From the NCBI GenBank assembly GCA_016802295.1, contig JAESIW010000109.1, forward strand, positions 311,368-375,367: a stretch of DNA of 64,000 nt, written 5' to 3'. The DNA comes from Brachionus rotundiformis (Eukaryota > Rotifera > Eurotatoria > Ploima > Brachionidae). The position numbers were made by a program, and so were the translations under genes. Below the pieces are notes generated by a model that was not told the DNA's origin, ran no database searches, and saw only the letters and a program-made list of their open reading frames with translations. Below are positions 12,018 through 23,757 of this stretch, one piece after another. Each line of letters opens with the position of its first letter. Position 1 is the stretch's first letter.

Positions 12018-12111
12018 ACCAGTCCAATTATTTATTTATTATTTATTTATTAAAAATATAGTTTGGGAGAAACCCAGGCAGTTTGGAATGGAGCTTAGAC
12101 CAGTCCAATTA
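12018..12111 (-). mobile_element. 68-bp LINE 3' tail with 13-bp target duplication
   Basis: ACCAGTCCAATTA occurs at 12018-12030 and again at 12099-12111. Between them, read on the minus strand, are 68 bases: a short GC-richer stretch (CATTCCAAACTGCCTGGGTT) followed by an AT-rich simple-sequence tail of TAAATAA units. The same tail type ends the LINE at 51111-52568 and occurs at 46940-47028. This is an extremely 5'-truncated retrotransposition product. Confidence 0.85.
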
Positions 12112-13398
12112 TATGACTGCTAAAAAATACGGGAAACAAAATACATTTAAAAAATTTTTTCTTTCAAATAAATTTCTTTCAAAAATTTAATATGGTTGTA
12201 AGGATCAAAAATCAAGACTCGTTCTTCATGTTAAAAGATATGTATACGAGAATTGATGGTGCTTGATATCATTTTATAAAAAGATATTCAAAACAGGCAT
12301 GACAGCAGTCTCACTCTTACAGCTAAAAATAAAATGTCGCGTCTTTATATCAATTGAATGAAGCGCTATTTATTCTTTTTGAGATATTTTCCATAGAATA
12401 GTTGGTAGGAATTCTAAAATTAAGTTGGTCTCACTTAAGACATTCTTTAGTAGAAGAAAATTTTCTATTATAAATAGAAGATTGGATGGACTTGTTAAAT
12501 ATTTTATTTCAAATAGAAAATTTCTCATCCACAAATAGTCACTCACTTTTTCGAATATAAACAATACTTTGATGACAATACTTTCTTTTATCTAATGAAA
12601 TAGCTAGAAAATAGACTTGATGCTTTTCTGTCACATTACACTAGTGACAGATTACACTGCATTTTAAATGCCTATTTTCTTTTATTCATGTTTGTTTTCT
12701 TCTTTTTGAATTGTTTATCGGTTGTTCTTCTTTGACAATCCTACATCATCAGTCTGTAACGTAAATTTTTTTAGGATAGAAAAAACTTGTAGCTATTTTG
12801 CAGTGGCTTTTCCCTGTGTCTATTCAAACGCTTATCAGGGTTTGTTCCTGAGAGTGAATGCATAATCATCTGCTAAAGCATACTCTTAGCATCAGCCTGA
12901 ATAATACAAGCTATGTCACTTACGCAACTGCTGTGTGCTCCACCCGCCTCTATCTTACTAGTTCTAGAACCTGGTGTTAGCATACAAATTAGGGAGCGAA
13001 AAATCGATCAAAACCAATCATATATCTTACATAATTAATAAATATTTATTCATAATGTCTTCAAAGCTGTATTATTTTTTAATATATTTTCTTTTAATTG
13101 AACGCAAAATTAAGGTGTACAAAATAATTTCAATCAAATAAGCAAATCAATAAATTCTAATTATAATTTCTCTGATTTGTAATTTTATTGATTTTGTTCA
13201 GACTGATCCAGTTCTCTTGTTAGGATATTAATTCCGTGAAACATATTGGCCTAAAATCGATATTTTATATGTTCACGTATTCTTTTAAAAGCTATTTAAC
13301 AGAGCCTAGACTCTTGTGCAATTTGGCTAATTTTCTTATTCATTCATAATTAGACTCTACTTTGCTAAATTAGAAAAAAGGTTAAACGAAGGAAAAAA
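12112..13398. other. Non-coding AT-rich stretch
   Basis: No gene was recognised. A 64-codon minus frame at 12370-12564 has no identifiable content. Confidence 0.4.
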
Positions 13399-14447
13399 AA
13401 AATTCTAAATTGTTGGCTGGATTAGAGCTAAAAACATTTAAGTCCAGCGGACTTTAATTCAAGTCAAATTAGTCGAATAGATAATCCCACTGTATATGGG
13501 TCAGAGTATAGCTAGAAACTATGCTATGAAACTTGTTTCACTTTATAGTAGCTCTTGCCGGACAGGTCTGTGTTTTTAATTAACTGATAGATTTAAAAGT
13601 TGATTGTCTGCGGGAAGCCGCAAATAGTTCAGCTTTTATAAATATTTTCTAGACAAAATGTAGCAACTATCTATCCAGTTTGTGTCCGAGCTGATGGTTT
13701 GACTTGTAGGCCGGTCATCAGTTTCTCATTTGCTTATATATAAACACTTTTGTTTGTTTGTCTTTTTGTGAGCTTGTAATTAAGTACTAACTTAATCAAG
13801 AACCAAGCTCTGCTTTTGTCAATTAATGCCATACCCAGGATATGACTGTTCTTTTTGTGATTCTTTTCCTTTCAAAGGACGATTTTCAATATTCATGAGA
13901 TTTTGATTCTTCAATCTATCTTCATAAAGTTTTTCTCTGGCAGAATCATTCATTTATTAAAACTCTTCTTTCCACTGTTTAGGTCTCAATGTGCTTACTG
14001 TATACTTCAAATGAGTTCTATATCTCTTATCAAATTTCTGCGGATTTTGAACTCTTAATTAAATATCCTGCAATTCAAGAAAAAAGGCATCTTGAAGATC
14101 TTTTAAAAAAATCATCTAAATTCAAAGAGTTTTTTTTAGATATTTGAATTAATCTTTAATTTAATTTCTATTAATTTAAAGAAAAGCGCTTAACATGTTA
14201 TGTAAATCAACTCTTCTTTGTACTAGCTCAAAGATTTTAATATCTTTCTTCAAGTTAGAACTCCGTGTGAGGTCTATGTGTGCTTTTTAGCAGTAAAAAA
14301 TGCTATAAAATTCAAAAAAGAAAAAAAATTTCTAAATTGTTGGCCGGATTAGAGCTATAAGCATTTAGGTCTATAAACATTTAATTCAAGTCCGTCTTGA
14401 ATTAAAGGAATGTGTAAAGCAATCAAATTTTACTTGAGTTCTTAAAT
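13399..14447. repeat. Local repeat pair with about 0.9-kb spacing
   Basis: A block of about 70 bp at 13399-13470 (containing CTAAATTGTTGG and GGATTAGAGCTA) recurs at 14318-14395 with substitutions. The stretch 13981-14090 resembles the right part of repeat family C at 10780-10880. No coding content was recognised. Confidence 0.55.
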
Positions 14448-14449
14448 TT

Positions 14450-15420
14450 AAAAGCTTTTTCCAGAAACCAATTCGCCTCTAGATCTTAATTAGGATCCTA
14501 TCATGATTTTATACTGGATTCGGGGTCTTTTCTGGACAATTTTCATCTTAGTATATGATCCTAACAAAAATTCCTCAAACTAAATCATTTTATTAATTTT
14601 TATTTAAATTAATTGTATTTCAAGAAAATTAAAATGAGTCAAACAGATTGATTCAAAATGCTAGACGATTACTTATAATAAAAATTAAATTTTAAATTTA
14701 AATATAGTTTTAAATTTTGAGATGATGTTTGAATTTTAGAAATATTCTTATTCCAAGACGATAGCTTAAAAATATTTCACAAGATTTCATTTGGGATTCA
14801 AGTGGAAAAAATAAGAAATCCTATTCAGTCAAGATCTTTTTAATATCTGTGATGTAGTAGCTTTTATACATATAATCACAATGTTAAGTTGGAAAGTTTT
14901 TGCGAACACTTCCAACTTATCAGCTGGCTAAACCTCCCTCTCCAAAATCAAATTCTGTTAACTTTTAAATTTTAACTTTTGCCTTTTTCCTTCTTCTATT
15001 CTATTTTCTTCTCTTTATGATTTATAGCGCCCTTTCTTTTACATTTTGTTTTAGTCGTTTGGCTTAGCTCTATTTTATTCTCCTTCTTTTTCATCTCTTC
15101 TTTCATATTTAATATTTTACTACTATTTATTTTGCGAACGGCTCAGAACGGCCGTTTTCTAGTTAACAGATTGTTAATAACTATTTTAGCCTAATAAATA
15201 AATCTTTTATTTTGCACCAAATCGAAAACAAGATAATATCCTATTAAGAATCTTTTTCCTGATTACTCCTGAAAGTTCTTACAAGGTCCTAGCTAGGAAT
15301 TGATTCCTTGATTCTAATCATTGCACGTATTTTTTTATTTGCCTTGGTAACACAGTCTCTTGATTTGCCTATTACTATCCCACTTTAGGTCTTTAGTGAT
15401 TAAATGTTGAAGTAAAAAGT
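14450..15420. repeat. Dispersed repeat, family C, copy 2 (interrupted)
   Basis: Collinear with 10140-10740 over several hundred bases, with high identity in blocks. The match stops at 14847 and resumes at about 15235, which defines the 387-bp insertion described separately. Confidence 0.7.
14848..15234. mobile_element. 387-bp insertion inside repeat C, flanked by AATATC
   Basis: Comparison with the uninterrupted copy near 10565 shows that this segment is extra sequence. The hexamer AATATC lies directly on both sides (14842-14847 and 15235-15240), consistent with a 5-6-bp target duplication. It starts TGTGATG and carries AATAAATAAA near its end, as a solo LTR might, but it does not end in CA at the duplication. 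Pyrimidine-rich interior; class undecided. Confidence 0.55.
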
Positions 15421-18400
15421 GTATGTCTCTTATAGAAAAGATAGTTTTTCTTAAATTTGAGTCACTATTTTAGAATGAAAAATTTTCGAATAGAATAAAT
15501 ATTTTGATAATTAAGCTTTCTTATATTTGATGAAACATGGTAGCTTACATCTTCTTTGCAATCAAAACCAAATTCAAGATTATTAGATGTGTTCTTTCAA
15601 AGGATTTTTTGTTTGCTTTTAGTGAGCATTAAATTTTGACATCATATAAGCGAAACTTAAATAAAATTAATTTAAAACTTTATTTTGGTAATTTTTGGAA
15701 GATTTTTTACTTTTGATGGACAAGAGGACAAGAGTTATTTACTTTTGATTCATAGAAAATGAAATAAAAAAAATACTTTATTTATCCTTGCTTGTGTGGC
15801 CGAATAGTTGGCGTGAGATTAACAAAAGCTTTATTCTTTTTCTGGCCACAGTCTTCATAGTGAGACTTAAGTTTACTCAAAAAGTCCAAGTTATTTACTT
15901 TACATTAAAAGAAAGTTTAAAACTTAACTTAGTTTGACTGCTTTTGAGGACATGGATCAAATTTAGAATGAAGTTTGTGGATACTCGCCCCTAATTGTAC
16001 TGTTTTGGTTTGATTCAGATTAATTATTTTATTTATTAATTAATTGTTTTCCTATCGACAAATAATTTTGTCAAATTTAAATACCCAGACTAAATATATA
16101 AAACTAGAAATTAAACAAAAACTTATGTAGGTGCCATATTAAACCAAATTAAAAGCTGGCTAATCAATCAAAAATATATATGCCTGGAATTTCAACACAT
16201 AAGATAAATGACATAGGAAGAGTTTAAGATATGACCTGGATTTTTGTTCAAGCTATCAATCTTGTTTTTCTACTCAAATTATTTAACCTTTTTGTTCTGT
16301 GCTTTAATATTTCCAAAAAATGGTAAATTGGCTATTGGTAGTCTTTTTTAAACACTGATCAAGTTACATTAAAGTTCGAATCATAAAGGCAGGCTATTTT
16401 TTACATAGTTCTAACTTAAATAAATTTAATAATCAAATCGTTTTATTATTTAAAAACTTTTAACTGACACCAAGTACCATCAATCAAGATTAAGTTTTTG
16501 CATTAGACTTTGGTCAATTCAGTGACTAAAAGAGAAATATGTTGTCCTTCATTTATTATTTCAAGATTTTGATTAATGTTATTAATTTCTTTAAGAACAA
16601 GGTTTAGTCTGGTCAAAATTTTTTGGAACAAAATGGTATTTTTTTAATTTTTAAGATTTTTTGACAAAACTTCTTGAAAAATGGTTCATAGAAGTCATGA
16701 GATCAAAGGTGCATAAAAATTGGAACTTACAAATTAGCAAAATATTTTTCAGACTAGTTATAACTTTTATCAAAATTCAAACTCTTCAAAAAATATCAAA
16801 AAAAGGATTCTTAAAGAATAATATGCAAGGTAAGCATGCACCAAATAGAAGCCAAGCTTTGAACTAAAATTTAGATTAAGCAAAAAATTAATTAACAGAA
16901 TCGAAGCTTAAATGCATTTTATTTCTGAAAAAAAATATTCTCATATTGTTATTAATAAAATAAGTCATTAATTTAGTTTTAAATTTTTTCCCATTTTTTT
17001 AAAAATTTTATCAATATATCTTTGAGATAGAGGGATGATTAATTATTTAAATATGAATAAAAAATGCAATAAACATTTAAATTTCTATTTTGGCAAAAAT
17101 ACCATGTTTTTACAATTTTCATTTTATTTAAATCAGGAAAAACAAAATAGAAGCTTTCTGTTTAAACAATATTTTATTAATGGGAAAAAATAACCATAAG
17201 TGTTCTATTTTTCACTAAAATTGATAAATAAAATTCCATTCTTCTTTTTTTTTGATCTGTAATACCAAAATTTGAAAAATAGAAAAAATATCCTAATAAT
17301 AATAATAATTTATTAGATTTTAACTTATGCTTAATAGCCTACTTAAAAACTACTTATATTCTCTGGATAAGAATAAAATTCAATATTTTTAAAATCTTAT
17401 GGCAATAATTTATTTTTCAATCTTTATAATCCTAAATAAAGTCATTAAGATCATATTTTGGTAATGCTGCTTTAAATTTAATTTTTATTTTGAATAGTAT
17501 TAATGTTATCATATTTGTAGTAATTTTTTATTCAATTAAAATTTAATTATTTAAAAATTAATCTACATCAAGCTCTTAGATTAAATTAAAATGACTTGTA
17601 TAGATTTTTTATAATGATTAAGTGTAATTGATTTAATTTATCTCATGTTCAAATGAGCTAGATATTTTTTGGGTCACCTTAAGGTTTTGTTTATAAACAT
17701 TATTTAAAATTTTTGTGAATACTCAAAAAATTTACATATAGGCCAACAATAACAATAAACTTAGATAAATTTAAGACAATTCAGTTAATGAATCGGTTTA
17801 GACCAACAAAAAAAACAATTATTTGCGGATTAAATATTTCTTTTATAAAATTGAATAAGTTTTTTTGTACCAAGTCTATCACAGATCATTTTTCTAATCA
17901 AACCGAGGTTTTTTAGTTTTGAACTGGGTAGAAAATAAAAAGATAAATAGTGGTATTTTTATCTAAAGGTTAAATTCCAATGTCATCATTTGGTATTTAA
18001 CCAAATAATTATTAACGCGGCTAGAAGCTACTTTATTCCAACAATTAGCATAAAGAATAATTTTGACAATCACTAAGCCTATAGAGCATTCTAAGTAGAG
18101 AATAATTAAAGCAATGCCTTGGTATCTTTTATTAAAAGCATAATAATAGTGTAATAGATAATTGGAAAAAAAGCATCATACTCGTTGAAGGCAATTAAGC
18201 TTGACATAGGCTATCAACTGGAAAATTTAAACATTTATGTTTATCAATTGTATTTTGAAGAGAAGATAATTTAAATTATACTCAAAACATTTAAATTAAT
18301 AAATATCATTTATATTTTAAATTGAAATTTTGTTTTCTCTAAGTAAATAGTAATTAAGAAAAAATTGTGGAGAAAAAGCAAGTTGTATTTGCTTTATGGT

Positions 18401-18719
18401 GTTTTTTTTCCAAAAAGAATAAAATTGCTCAAGAACCTTTGGTTAAGACTATGGTAAATGTGCACAATTTATTCATATTGAAAATTTAGATAAATTAGAA
18501 ATATTTTAATAAATTTTCAATTAAATTTTTAATTAAAACTAAGGGTATGATTATATTGGCTTCATAGGACTTGTTGAAATAAATTTTTAATTTTGTAACA
18601 ATCTCATGTTTAAAATTAAGGTTGATTTTTAAATTTTGTCTCATTATCTAATTCCAAATTTTCTAATTAATTTATTTTAAATATTTAAATTATTGCATCA
18701 TCATTAAATAAATACATCA
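15421..18719. other. Long AT-rich stretch without a supported gene
   Basis: A 68-codon frame at 16661-16867 has no recognisable domain and no splice context that would extend it. The rest is homopolymer-rich A/T sequence with short TAA/ATA runs, for example near 17296-17312. No RNA gene was seen. Confidence 0.4.
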
Positions 18720-18960
18720 AGCTCAACTTAAAATGTACCATTTCTGAAGTCAACTTTGTTTCTACCAATTTAGCATCAATATATGACCATAGTTTCTCGA
18801 TAGGATTTAGATCAGGTGATCTGGCACATCATGGTATATTTTTCTCAAACAAAATTATTAGGACTATTTCTGGTACTTGCTTATATTTGCTCACTACAAA
18901 GCCATTCTCTGTCATAGAAAAATTTAATGAAATATCTTGTAAAACTGTTTGTGTAACCAG
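18720..18960 (-). pseudogene. Tc1/mariner transposase C-terminal remnant
   Basis: The minus-strand translation contains ARSPDLNPIEKLWSYIDAKL, the hallmark block around the last catalytic acidic residue of Tc1-family transposases (W/C-A-x-SPDLNPIE-x-LW). An in-frame stop lies just before CARSPD and no N-terminal part is adjacent, so it is dead. It ends about 50 bp upstream of the tau-like start codon, so transposon sequence forms the immediate upstream region of that gene. Confidence 0.85.
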
Positions 18961-19008
18961 CTCAACTTTTTTCTCTTGTTGTATATGTTTTAAAAATGAG
19001 TTTAGAAA

Positions 19009-22000
19009 ATGAGTGAAGACTCGAACAGTGAGCCTGTGACCGAGGCCAACAAAATATTCGATTTGATAAGTCAGCTGAATTCGACTAATTTGCGGGAAAG
19101 TCGACAAGTGTCGAAAATTCCGCGCTTCGGGGTCTTGCTGAAACAGGAGCAACTAAAAAAAAATCAGAACTCATCGACAAACTCGCTCTCCTCTCAAACA
19201 GGTTCTAGCGAAGAGACCACTAACATGAACAGAACAAGCCGCATTGATCAAAGCAATAAAGCTCAAAAAAGAGGAGTATCTTTGTCCAATTCGTCCTCGT
19301 TTTTGAACAAAAACAGATCGCTTAGCACTCAACCGAGCACCGAAAATCTCAGCTTGTTTAGCGATAGATCGGATAAAAAAGTCCGTTATCTCGTCAAACA
19401 TAGACCCAAGACTAGCCAAGTTAAAATATTCAGTCAAAAATTAGAGGTTAAAAATGTAAAGTCAAAAATAAACAGTTTAGAGAAAGCAAATTATGTGCCT
19501 GGTGGAGGCAATGTAGTCGTAAGTTGGAATTTAATTTTTCTAATAAATTAAATAGCAGCCTAAAAATAGTTAATCTAAGCATTAATTCGTTTTGAAGAAT
19601 AGCTTAAGAATTATGAACCTTTCCTTGCAAATTTTGAAAATTAAAAGTCATTGTCAATTTTCTGTAAAAAAGATTTAGATTATTAAAGCTTTACTAGTTA
19701 AATGAACGTTCTGAAGTTATAAGAATGGAATTTCTTAATTATTTCTTCAAAAGACTAAAGTTTAAATTTCGAAAAAATTTATCATTTGTTGGCAAATTAT
19801 TAGTAATTTACTTGACTTAGAAAAAAAAATTTAAGTAAAGTCACAACTTTGACTAACCAGTAGAGACACCGAGGAGTTTTTAAAATCCCTTTTAAAGAAT
19901 ATAAACTTGAATATTATCTCAGAGAAATAGAGTCACTAGTTAATTCTTAAGATTTTTTAATTTGAAATTTTTATAATTTATAAATAAATTTTAGACAGGC
20001 TTTCTAGTGTTTAAACTGTGATTCATAAACGAGTCTGAAATGTACTGTATTTCATCAAATAGGAAAAACTTTCTTGTATTTCAATCAAAAATTATTCCCT
20101 ATTAACACTAGAAGCACCAAGGTGTCAAAATGACTTCTTTTGATTTTTTACTAAGTTATAATTCAATAGTCTGAGAAGATTAAAACTTGAAATTGTAAAG
20201 TTAACATTAAATAAATTTAAAATTTAAAAAATTTTATATTAACATATTCACATGATGCATCAATTTTTTAAACCGACTAAATACTACTAGAAGCACCAAA
20301 AGGAGTCAAATGACTCCTATTCTACCTATTCTACACCCCGAACACCTAAAAGTGTAGGTAAAAGAGTCCAAAGTTTAGATGATCAAGAAAACAGTCATTA
20401 CAACATCTTTAATTTAAAAAAGAGTTATTTGACCCCATTTGGTGCTTCTAGTATTTATTTTTGTTGGTACTTCTAGTGTTAATATTTCCTTATTTTTATT
20501 GTAGTTTGTATAAAAAGAAAATTCATGAATCATGCATCTGTTTCTCGTTTGAGATGTTAAATCCTTTAGAATAGACCTTCATACAGATTCTAGAAGCTAT
20601 GCGAGGCGAGATAGTTAATAACGAGAGTCACTTGTTCTGTATTCATGATTTGAACACGATTTGATTTAAAAGCAAAGCGTTTACTGGCGCTCTTGCTCAG
20701 AATTATCCTTATGCATATTTACAGTATTTTGCATAATTTTAGAACAGAGAGATTGTTGAAGTATATAAAAAACGGGAAAATAAAAAAGCGGGTTTCTCAT
20801 CTCATTCTGTCATCAATCAAAAAACATAAAACTAAAATAAAATAATTAAGTGAAAAAGTCGGAATTTTTAACCAGTCTTTGTGTAAAATCTCTTTTAAAT
20901 GCTCAATAGAGGTTATTTTAGTGTTTACCATATTGGCATCCTTAACCTTTCTGGCGAAACTAATTAAATTTTTAAGCCGAGTTTGATATATCAAATTGTA
21001 GAGAAAAACTTTTATTTTTTTATTTTTTTCATTAGCACTCAAATTTTTGTAGAATTCAATAAATAAACAATTTTAGACAAATAAAATAATTGATTTCTGA
21101 ACTTTTGCAACATACTGTATTACTACCGTAATGCCTTGCCATTTAAACCATAATTCTGGATTTTAATGCTGCATTTAACTTACTTTTTTTTCCAGATACG
21201 CTTCGACTAAAATTTCTGCAGTTAATGTCAAAATTTTGGTATAGATGCCGCATTTAAATATGTAAAAAACCTTATGTTCGAGGGACATTTTTTGTGTTTC
21301 AAATTTTGAAAAAATTGAAAAAATAGAAAAATACTTTTTTATTATTTGTTACATATTTAAAGCGGCATTTATACCAAAATTTTGACATTAACTGCAGCAT
21401 TTTTAGTCGCAGCGTATCTGGAAAAAAAGTGGGTTAAATGCATCCAGAATTCTGAAAATAAATGCCGCATTAGGGGGCAAGGCATTACGGCATTACTACT
21501 TCTAAACACGAGTTGTAACAGCAAGCAACTTGAGGCTTAGGGTGCATTTATTAGATCCAGAGAATGAGAAAATTTTCCCAAGTCAACTTAAGACTTTTCC
21601 TTGAATCAAGTTAATGAAATTTTTGGAATCAAGTTATCTATATTTAATTCTAAAATTTAAATTTTTACTCATTAATAAATAAATAGATTTTGGAACTAAG
21701 AATATGCTAATTAAATTCAATCAAACTAAAAAGTTTAAAAAATATATAATTTGGCCTAATTAGGAAATAAAAACAAAATATAAAAAATTAAAAAATTTAT
21801 TAAAGATTGAGGCAAAGCCAATTAATTGGGAGGCAAAATCAAAAATAGGCTCATTAGAAAAGTATAACTATGAGCCTGGTGGTGGCCATGTGTTCGTAAG
21901 TTTAAACATTTTAAAGGCCACATTACCTTTAAATTAAAAATAAAATTTAATATTTTTTATTGATAAAATTTTTTTTAGATTGAGTCCAAACCTTGTAACT

Positions 22001-22305
22001 GGGAAGCCAAATCAAGAATTGGTTCTTTAGACAAAGCAAACTATGTGCCCAGTGGAGGCAATGTAAAAATTACAAATCACAAACTAAATTGGCAAGCTAA
22101 AAGCAAAATAGGCTCATTGGAAAAAGCCAACCACACGCCTCTCGGAGGAAATGTAAAAATACCAAGTTATAAGGTCGATTTCAGAGAAAAAGCCAAGCCA
22201 AAAACCGACACTGGCTTGATAATTATTGAGGACTTTGATGAAAATTTGAGCATATCAAGCGATCTAATCAATCAAAGTCTCCAATCTCTGACAGAATTAA
22301 ATTAG
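19009..22305 (+). CDS. Tau/MAP2/MAP4-family microtubule-binding protein, three exons (19009-19518, 21806-21895, 21979-22305)
   Basis: The predicted protein has 308 residues. Members of this family bind along microtubules through C-terminal repeats and stabilise them. Four repeats with the family pattern K-S-K-I-x-S-L-x-x-x-x-x-x-PGGG-x-V are visible: INSLEKANYVPGGGNV (end of exon 1), IGSLEKYNYEPGGGHV (exon 2), IGSLDKANYVPSGGNV and IGSLEKANHTPLGGNV (exon 3). Repeats 3 and 4 have PSGG and PLGG in place of PGGG. The N-terminal 130 residues are Ser/Asn-rich and disordered-looking with a basic patch before the repeats; the tail is acidic. Introns are 19519-21805 (2,287 bp) and 21896-21978 (83 bp); all junctions are phase 0, so each repeat exon is a modular unit. 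A TTTAG lies 4 bases before the ATG. The long intron contains three transposon insertions. Upstream exons cannot be excluded. Confidence 0.92.
19685..19738 (+). repeat. Short dispersed repeat, copy 2
   Basis: Related to 1085-1138; shares the core GTTCTGAAGTT followed by AAGAATGGAATT. It lies within the first intron of the tau-like gene. Confidence 0.5.
20102..20482 (+). mobile_element. piggyBac-like non-autonomous element with TTAA ends
   Basis: TTAA occurs at both edges (20102-20105, 20479-20482), followed inward by CACTAGAAGCACCAA and its inverted counterpart. Internally it shares sequence with the larger copy at 50381-50976 (CACCCCGAACACCTAAAAGT; GATCAAGAAAACAG), but the part that encodes the cysteine-rich domain there is deleted here. 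Subterminal copies of the CTAGAAGCACC motif occur near both ends. It lies in intron 1 of the tau-like gene, in the opposite orientation to the 50-kb copy. Confidence 0.9.
20797..21122 (-). pseudogene. Tc1-like element remnant with terminal repeat
   Basis: The minus strand begins with a terminus that reads CAGTATGTTGCAAAAGTTC (from about 21118) and closely matches the terminus of the Tc1 element at 37030-37745. It then runs into an 81-codon frame containing SIEHLKEILHKDWLKIP, which resembles the extreme C-terminus of Tc1 transposases. This suggests an internally deleted copy in which the end is joined to the transposase 3' end. The C-terminal match is weak; the terminus match is good. Confidence 0.6.
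21119..21499. mobile_element. Long-arm palindromic element with 8-bp ATTACTAC duplication
   Basis: The element at 21127-21491 (365 bp) has arms of about 160 bases. The left starts CGTAATGCCTTGCC and the right ends GGCAAGGCATTACG. Inner parts such as CAGTTAATGTCAAAATTTTG and TTTCCAGATACGCT occur in mirrored form. ATTACTAC flanks both sides (21119-21126, 21492-21499). An 8-bp duplication fits a hAT-type MITE, which is inferred. The left duplication abuts the Tc1 terminus, so this insertion is probably younger than that Tc1 copy. Confidence 0.8.
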
Positions 22306-22730
22306 TTTTTCTTTTTTTATTTACCAGATATTTTTGTATATTTATTTTTTAAGATTATAAATAAAAACTTATTAAAACTTAAAGTTGTTCTTAGTTCCCA
22401 AATTTAGAAATTAGTTATAGATGTAAATTTTCATTCAGTTGAAAATGCAACAATGTTTCATGGCAATATGACAAAATGGTCAAATGAAAATGTTTTCATG
22501 TCAAATGGCAAATAATTAATTTGGTCAGCAGAAATTAAGCAAAAAATAAACTGGTCAACAATCAAAAGCTAGAGTAGAAGCAATCAGCAGTGTTAAAGAA
22601 TTGCATGGGACACCTCATCAAGTCATTTTAAAAATCAAATCTGGTCATTATATGTTAAAAACTGACCAATTTATTTGAATAAATTAAAGCTAATTTTAGT
22701 CATGATACAATTCACATTATTAAAGAGGAT
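22306..22730. other. Non-coding stretch after the tau-like gene
   Basis: AT-rich, with several short repeats of the type TGGTCA and AAATGG. AATAAA-like signals near 22360 may serve the tau-like transcript. No gene was recognised. Confidence 0.4.
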
Positions 22731-23502
22731 AAGATGGGTTCAAGGTATTGGTCACTCCTGGAGACGTGACATTTCAATAAAAATAAATATACAGACAATG
22801 AGAAAATTACCTGGACAATTTAATAAAGTGCTGGACAATTAAAGAAAAAATTTATTTTATTATGATTATACTAAATATGTTTTTGAGTTTTTATAAATTG
22901 CATAATTAGAGGCTAAATTAAGAATTACAATTTTTTGATATGCTACTCCTTAAATTGTATTTATTTTGAGAAATGTTATTTTCATACAAATCTGGAATAT
23001 CTGGTCGTTCAACAAACTTAAAATCTTTTTTACATTTCTCACAAAAAATTGAAGAAGGAATCAATTTTTCTTTTTAAGACAGTTTATTATCAGTAAATTA
23101 TTGTCGAGTTCCATTACTTCACCAAGTCTAAATTTTTCAATCTCATTCGGCTTATTCATTTCTGCTAAGAGTTAAAATAAAATCACAAAATAAGAGAAAC
23201 AAAATAAAAACAAAAAAAGTCAAACAATAAAAGATTTATTAAAACTAAATCTTGTTGCTTTTTTCATCGCAATTTTTTAAATCAAATTAAAAAATTAATT
23301 GACATAAAAACTTGTTTGTTTTTTATGGACAATTAATTTAAATTAGTGGACAATTATTCTTTTACCTTGACAATTAATTTTTTTATTTGATTTAAAAAAT
23401 TGCGATGAAAAAAGCAACATAGTTATACTTTTCTAATGCTGCAAATTTACATTTTATCAATTGTCCGGGACAATTGTCCATGGTGGTGACAAGACCCATC
23501 TT
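22731..23502. mobile_element. Possible DNA-transposon remnant with AAGATGGGT termini and an internal hairpin
   Basis: AAGATGGGT at 22731 recurs inverted at about 23494-23502 (ACCCATCTT); a GTCAC motif follows in each end. Inside, 23254-23301 and 23371-23418 are reverse complements with one mismatch over about 48 bases (arms contain TTTTTTCATCGCAATTTTTT), separated by about 70 bp. Repeated GGACAATT motifs occur. The hairpin is certain; the outer boundaries are tentative. Confidence 0.5.
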
Positions 23503-23757
23503 TAGATTTTATTTTAGAAGAGATATCAGATGGCTTATCTGTGGACATCATTTACGAGGATTTCGCAAAGGCTTTGGGTAAAGTCTCTCATAAAAAGCTT
23601 CTGTAAAAAGTAAAATTTTTGGGATTGGTAAGGGCCTAATAAATTGGATAAAAGATTTCCTTTTAAAATGTTTACAAAGAGTAGTTTTAGGAGATATAAA
23701 CTCAAATAGGGTAAAAGTTAACAGTGGAGTTCCACAAGATTTAGTGTAAGGCACTTA
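23503..23757 (+). pseudogene. Degenerate non-LTR reverse-transcriptase fragment
   Basis: Across frameshifts and stops, the plus strand reads like RT blocks: GLSVDIIYEDFAKALGKVSHKKLL (compare D-x-x-KAFDKVSH), then KDF/KISF..LLKCLQRVVLGD, then VNSGVPQD. This corresponds to the CR1/Jockey-type core. It is heavily decayed and ends about 240 bp before the secreted-protein gene. Confidence 0.75.

Noticed and set aside
16661..16867. 68-codon frame MTKLLEKWFIEVMRSK...
   Set aside because: No recognisable domain, Lys/Ile/Phe-rich as expected from AT-rich DNA, and no splice partner found.
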